Below, one piece after another: positions 6,651-6,758 of a stretch of 6,758 nt of DNA. The notes below the pieces were generated by a model. That model saw nothing but the letters and a program-made list of their open reading frames with translations, had not been told where the DNA came from and did no database searches. Numbering within the stretch: the stretch's first letter is position 1; every line of letters starts with the position of its first letter. The position numbers were made by a program, and so were the translations under genes. Source of the stretch: Propionibacteriaceae bacterium (GTDB lineage: Bacteria; Actinomycetota; Actinomycetes; Propionibacteriales; Propionibacteriaceae). The DNA lies in NCBI GenBank assembly GCA_003451975.1, contig DMIX01000058.1, forward strand, positions 1 to 6,758. The letters run 5' to 3'.

Positions 6651-6758
6651 GTAAGAGACCAGCCGGTCTTAGCCGGCGAAACAAAAGCGAACCCCTGAAT
6701 CTAGAATAGCACAATGAATTTCAGACCATGAACTGGTCGTGTCGGTCAAGTGGTGGAA
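6651..6758 (+). mobile_element. Possible left end of an IS66-type element (partial, tentative)
   Basis: The sequence from 6651 starts gtaagagaccagccgg. IS66-family elements commonly begin with GTAA followed by a G/C-rich inverted repeat. From 6651 to about 6690 the sequence differs in style from what lies to its left, including an A-rich stretch, gaaacaaaagcg. No transposase frame can be confirmed: an ATG at 6728 opens a frame that runs off the window. The partner end and the 8-bp target duplication cannot be seen. The call is a resemblance, supported weakly by the IS66-like fragment at the other end of the window. Confidence 0.2.

Larger units (their letters stand above)
6390..6758. other. 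Region upstream of the sspBCD-like operon, no convincing gene
   Basis: These 369 bases must contain the operon promoter, read on the minus strand, but no clear -35/-10 pair could be identified. A tatTCT-like -10 candidate on the minus strand near 6700-6710 lies about 300 bases from the start codon and has a poor -35. A small hairpin, tcggc-ctcaa-gccga, lies at 6488-6502. The sequence agccgg recurs at 6661 and 6671, one helical turn apart. The larger inverted repeat at 6606-6645 and the GTAAG-starting end at 6651 are listed separately. A frame of 68 codons on the minus strand (6426-6632, GTG start) resembles no known protein and is probably chance in GC-rich DNA. Confidence 0.5.

Noticed and set aside
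6700..6758. Promoter for the sspB-like gene near 6700-6710 on the minus strand
   Set aside because: A tattct hexamer is present, but no acceptable -35 lies 16-18 bases upstream, and the distance to the gene, about 300 bases, is long.
1..6758. tRNA, rRNA, riboswitch or CRISPR array
   Set aside because: No cloverleaf, conserved rRNA segment, known aptamer core or regularly spaced direct repeats were seen by eye on either strand.

Overview
The window holds an operon, read on the minus strand, that looks like a DNA phosphorothioation (Ssp-type) anti-phage module. Insertion-sequence material lies at its downstream end and possibly at its upstream end. The DNA is fairly GC-rich, with good Shine-Dalgarno sequences and tightly packed or overlapping genes. 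This fits a moderately high-GC bacterium; a proteobacterium is plausible, but nothing here fixes the taxon. No tRNA, rRNA or CRISPR array was seen.

Left end (1-1121): the first bases encode a fragment reading RFEIDNNL, which resembles the conserved C-terminal part of IS66-family TnpC transposases. It is cut off by a complete IS630-family element of about 1094 bp (26-1119). The element has 26-bp imperfect terminal inverted repeats (22 of 26 match) and a TA dinucleotide on each side (24-25 and 1120-1121). Its transposase is split into two overlapping frames joined by an A8 run that contains an A_AAA_AAA heptamer, the classical -1 frameshift signal. The joined product would be about 340 aa with an IS630-type D-D-E triad.

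Centre (1119-6389, minus strand, transcribed right to left): three genes in the order DUF4007 protein (SspB-like), a 1169-aa P-loop ATPase (SspC-like) and a PAPS-reductase/DndC-like ATP pyrophosphatase (SspD-like). The first gap is 5 nt and the second junction is a short overlap, so they are almost certainly co-transcribed and translationally coupled. By analogy with sspBCD, they would install sulfur in the DNA backbone, usually with a cysteine desulfurase (SspA or a housekeeping IscS) as sulfur donor. A PT-sensing effector such as SspE would then restrict unmodified phage DNA. Neither SspA nor SspE is in the window. The IS630 element sits exactly in the stop codon of the sspD-like gene, yet rebuilds a stop codon at the same position.

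Right end (6390-6758): no convincing gene. It contains an inverted repeat (6606-6645) and, from 6651, a sequence starting GTAAG that resembles the tip of an IS66-type element. If that is right, IS66-related sequences may bracket the operon. These Ssp proteins are unrelated to the stringent starvation proteins SspA/SspB that share the names.
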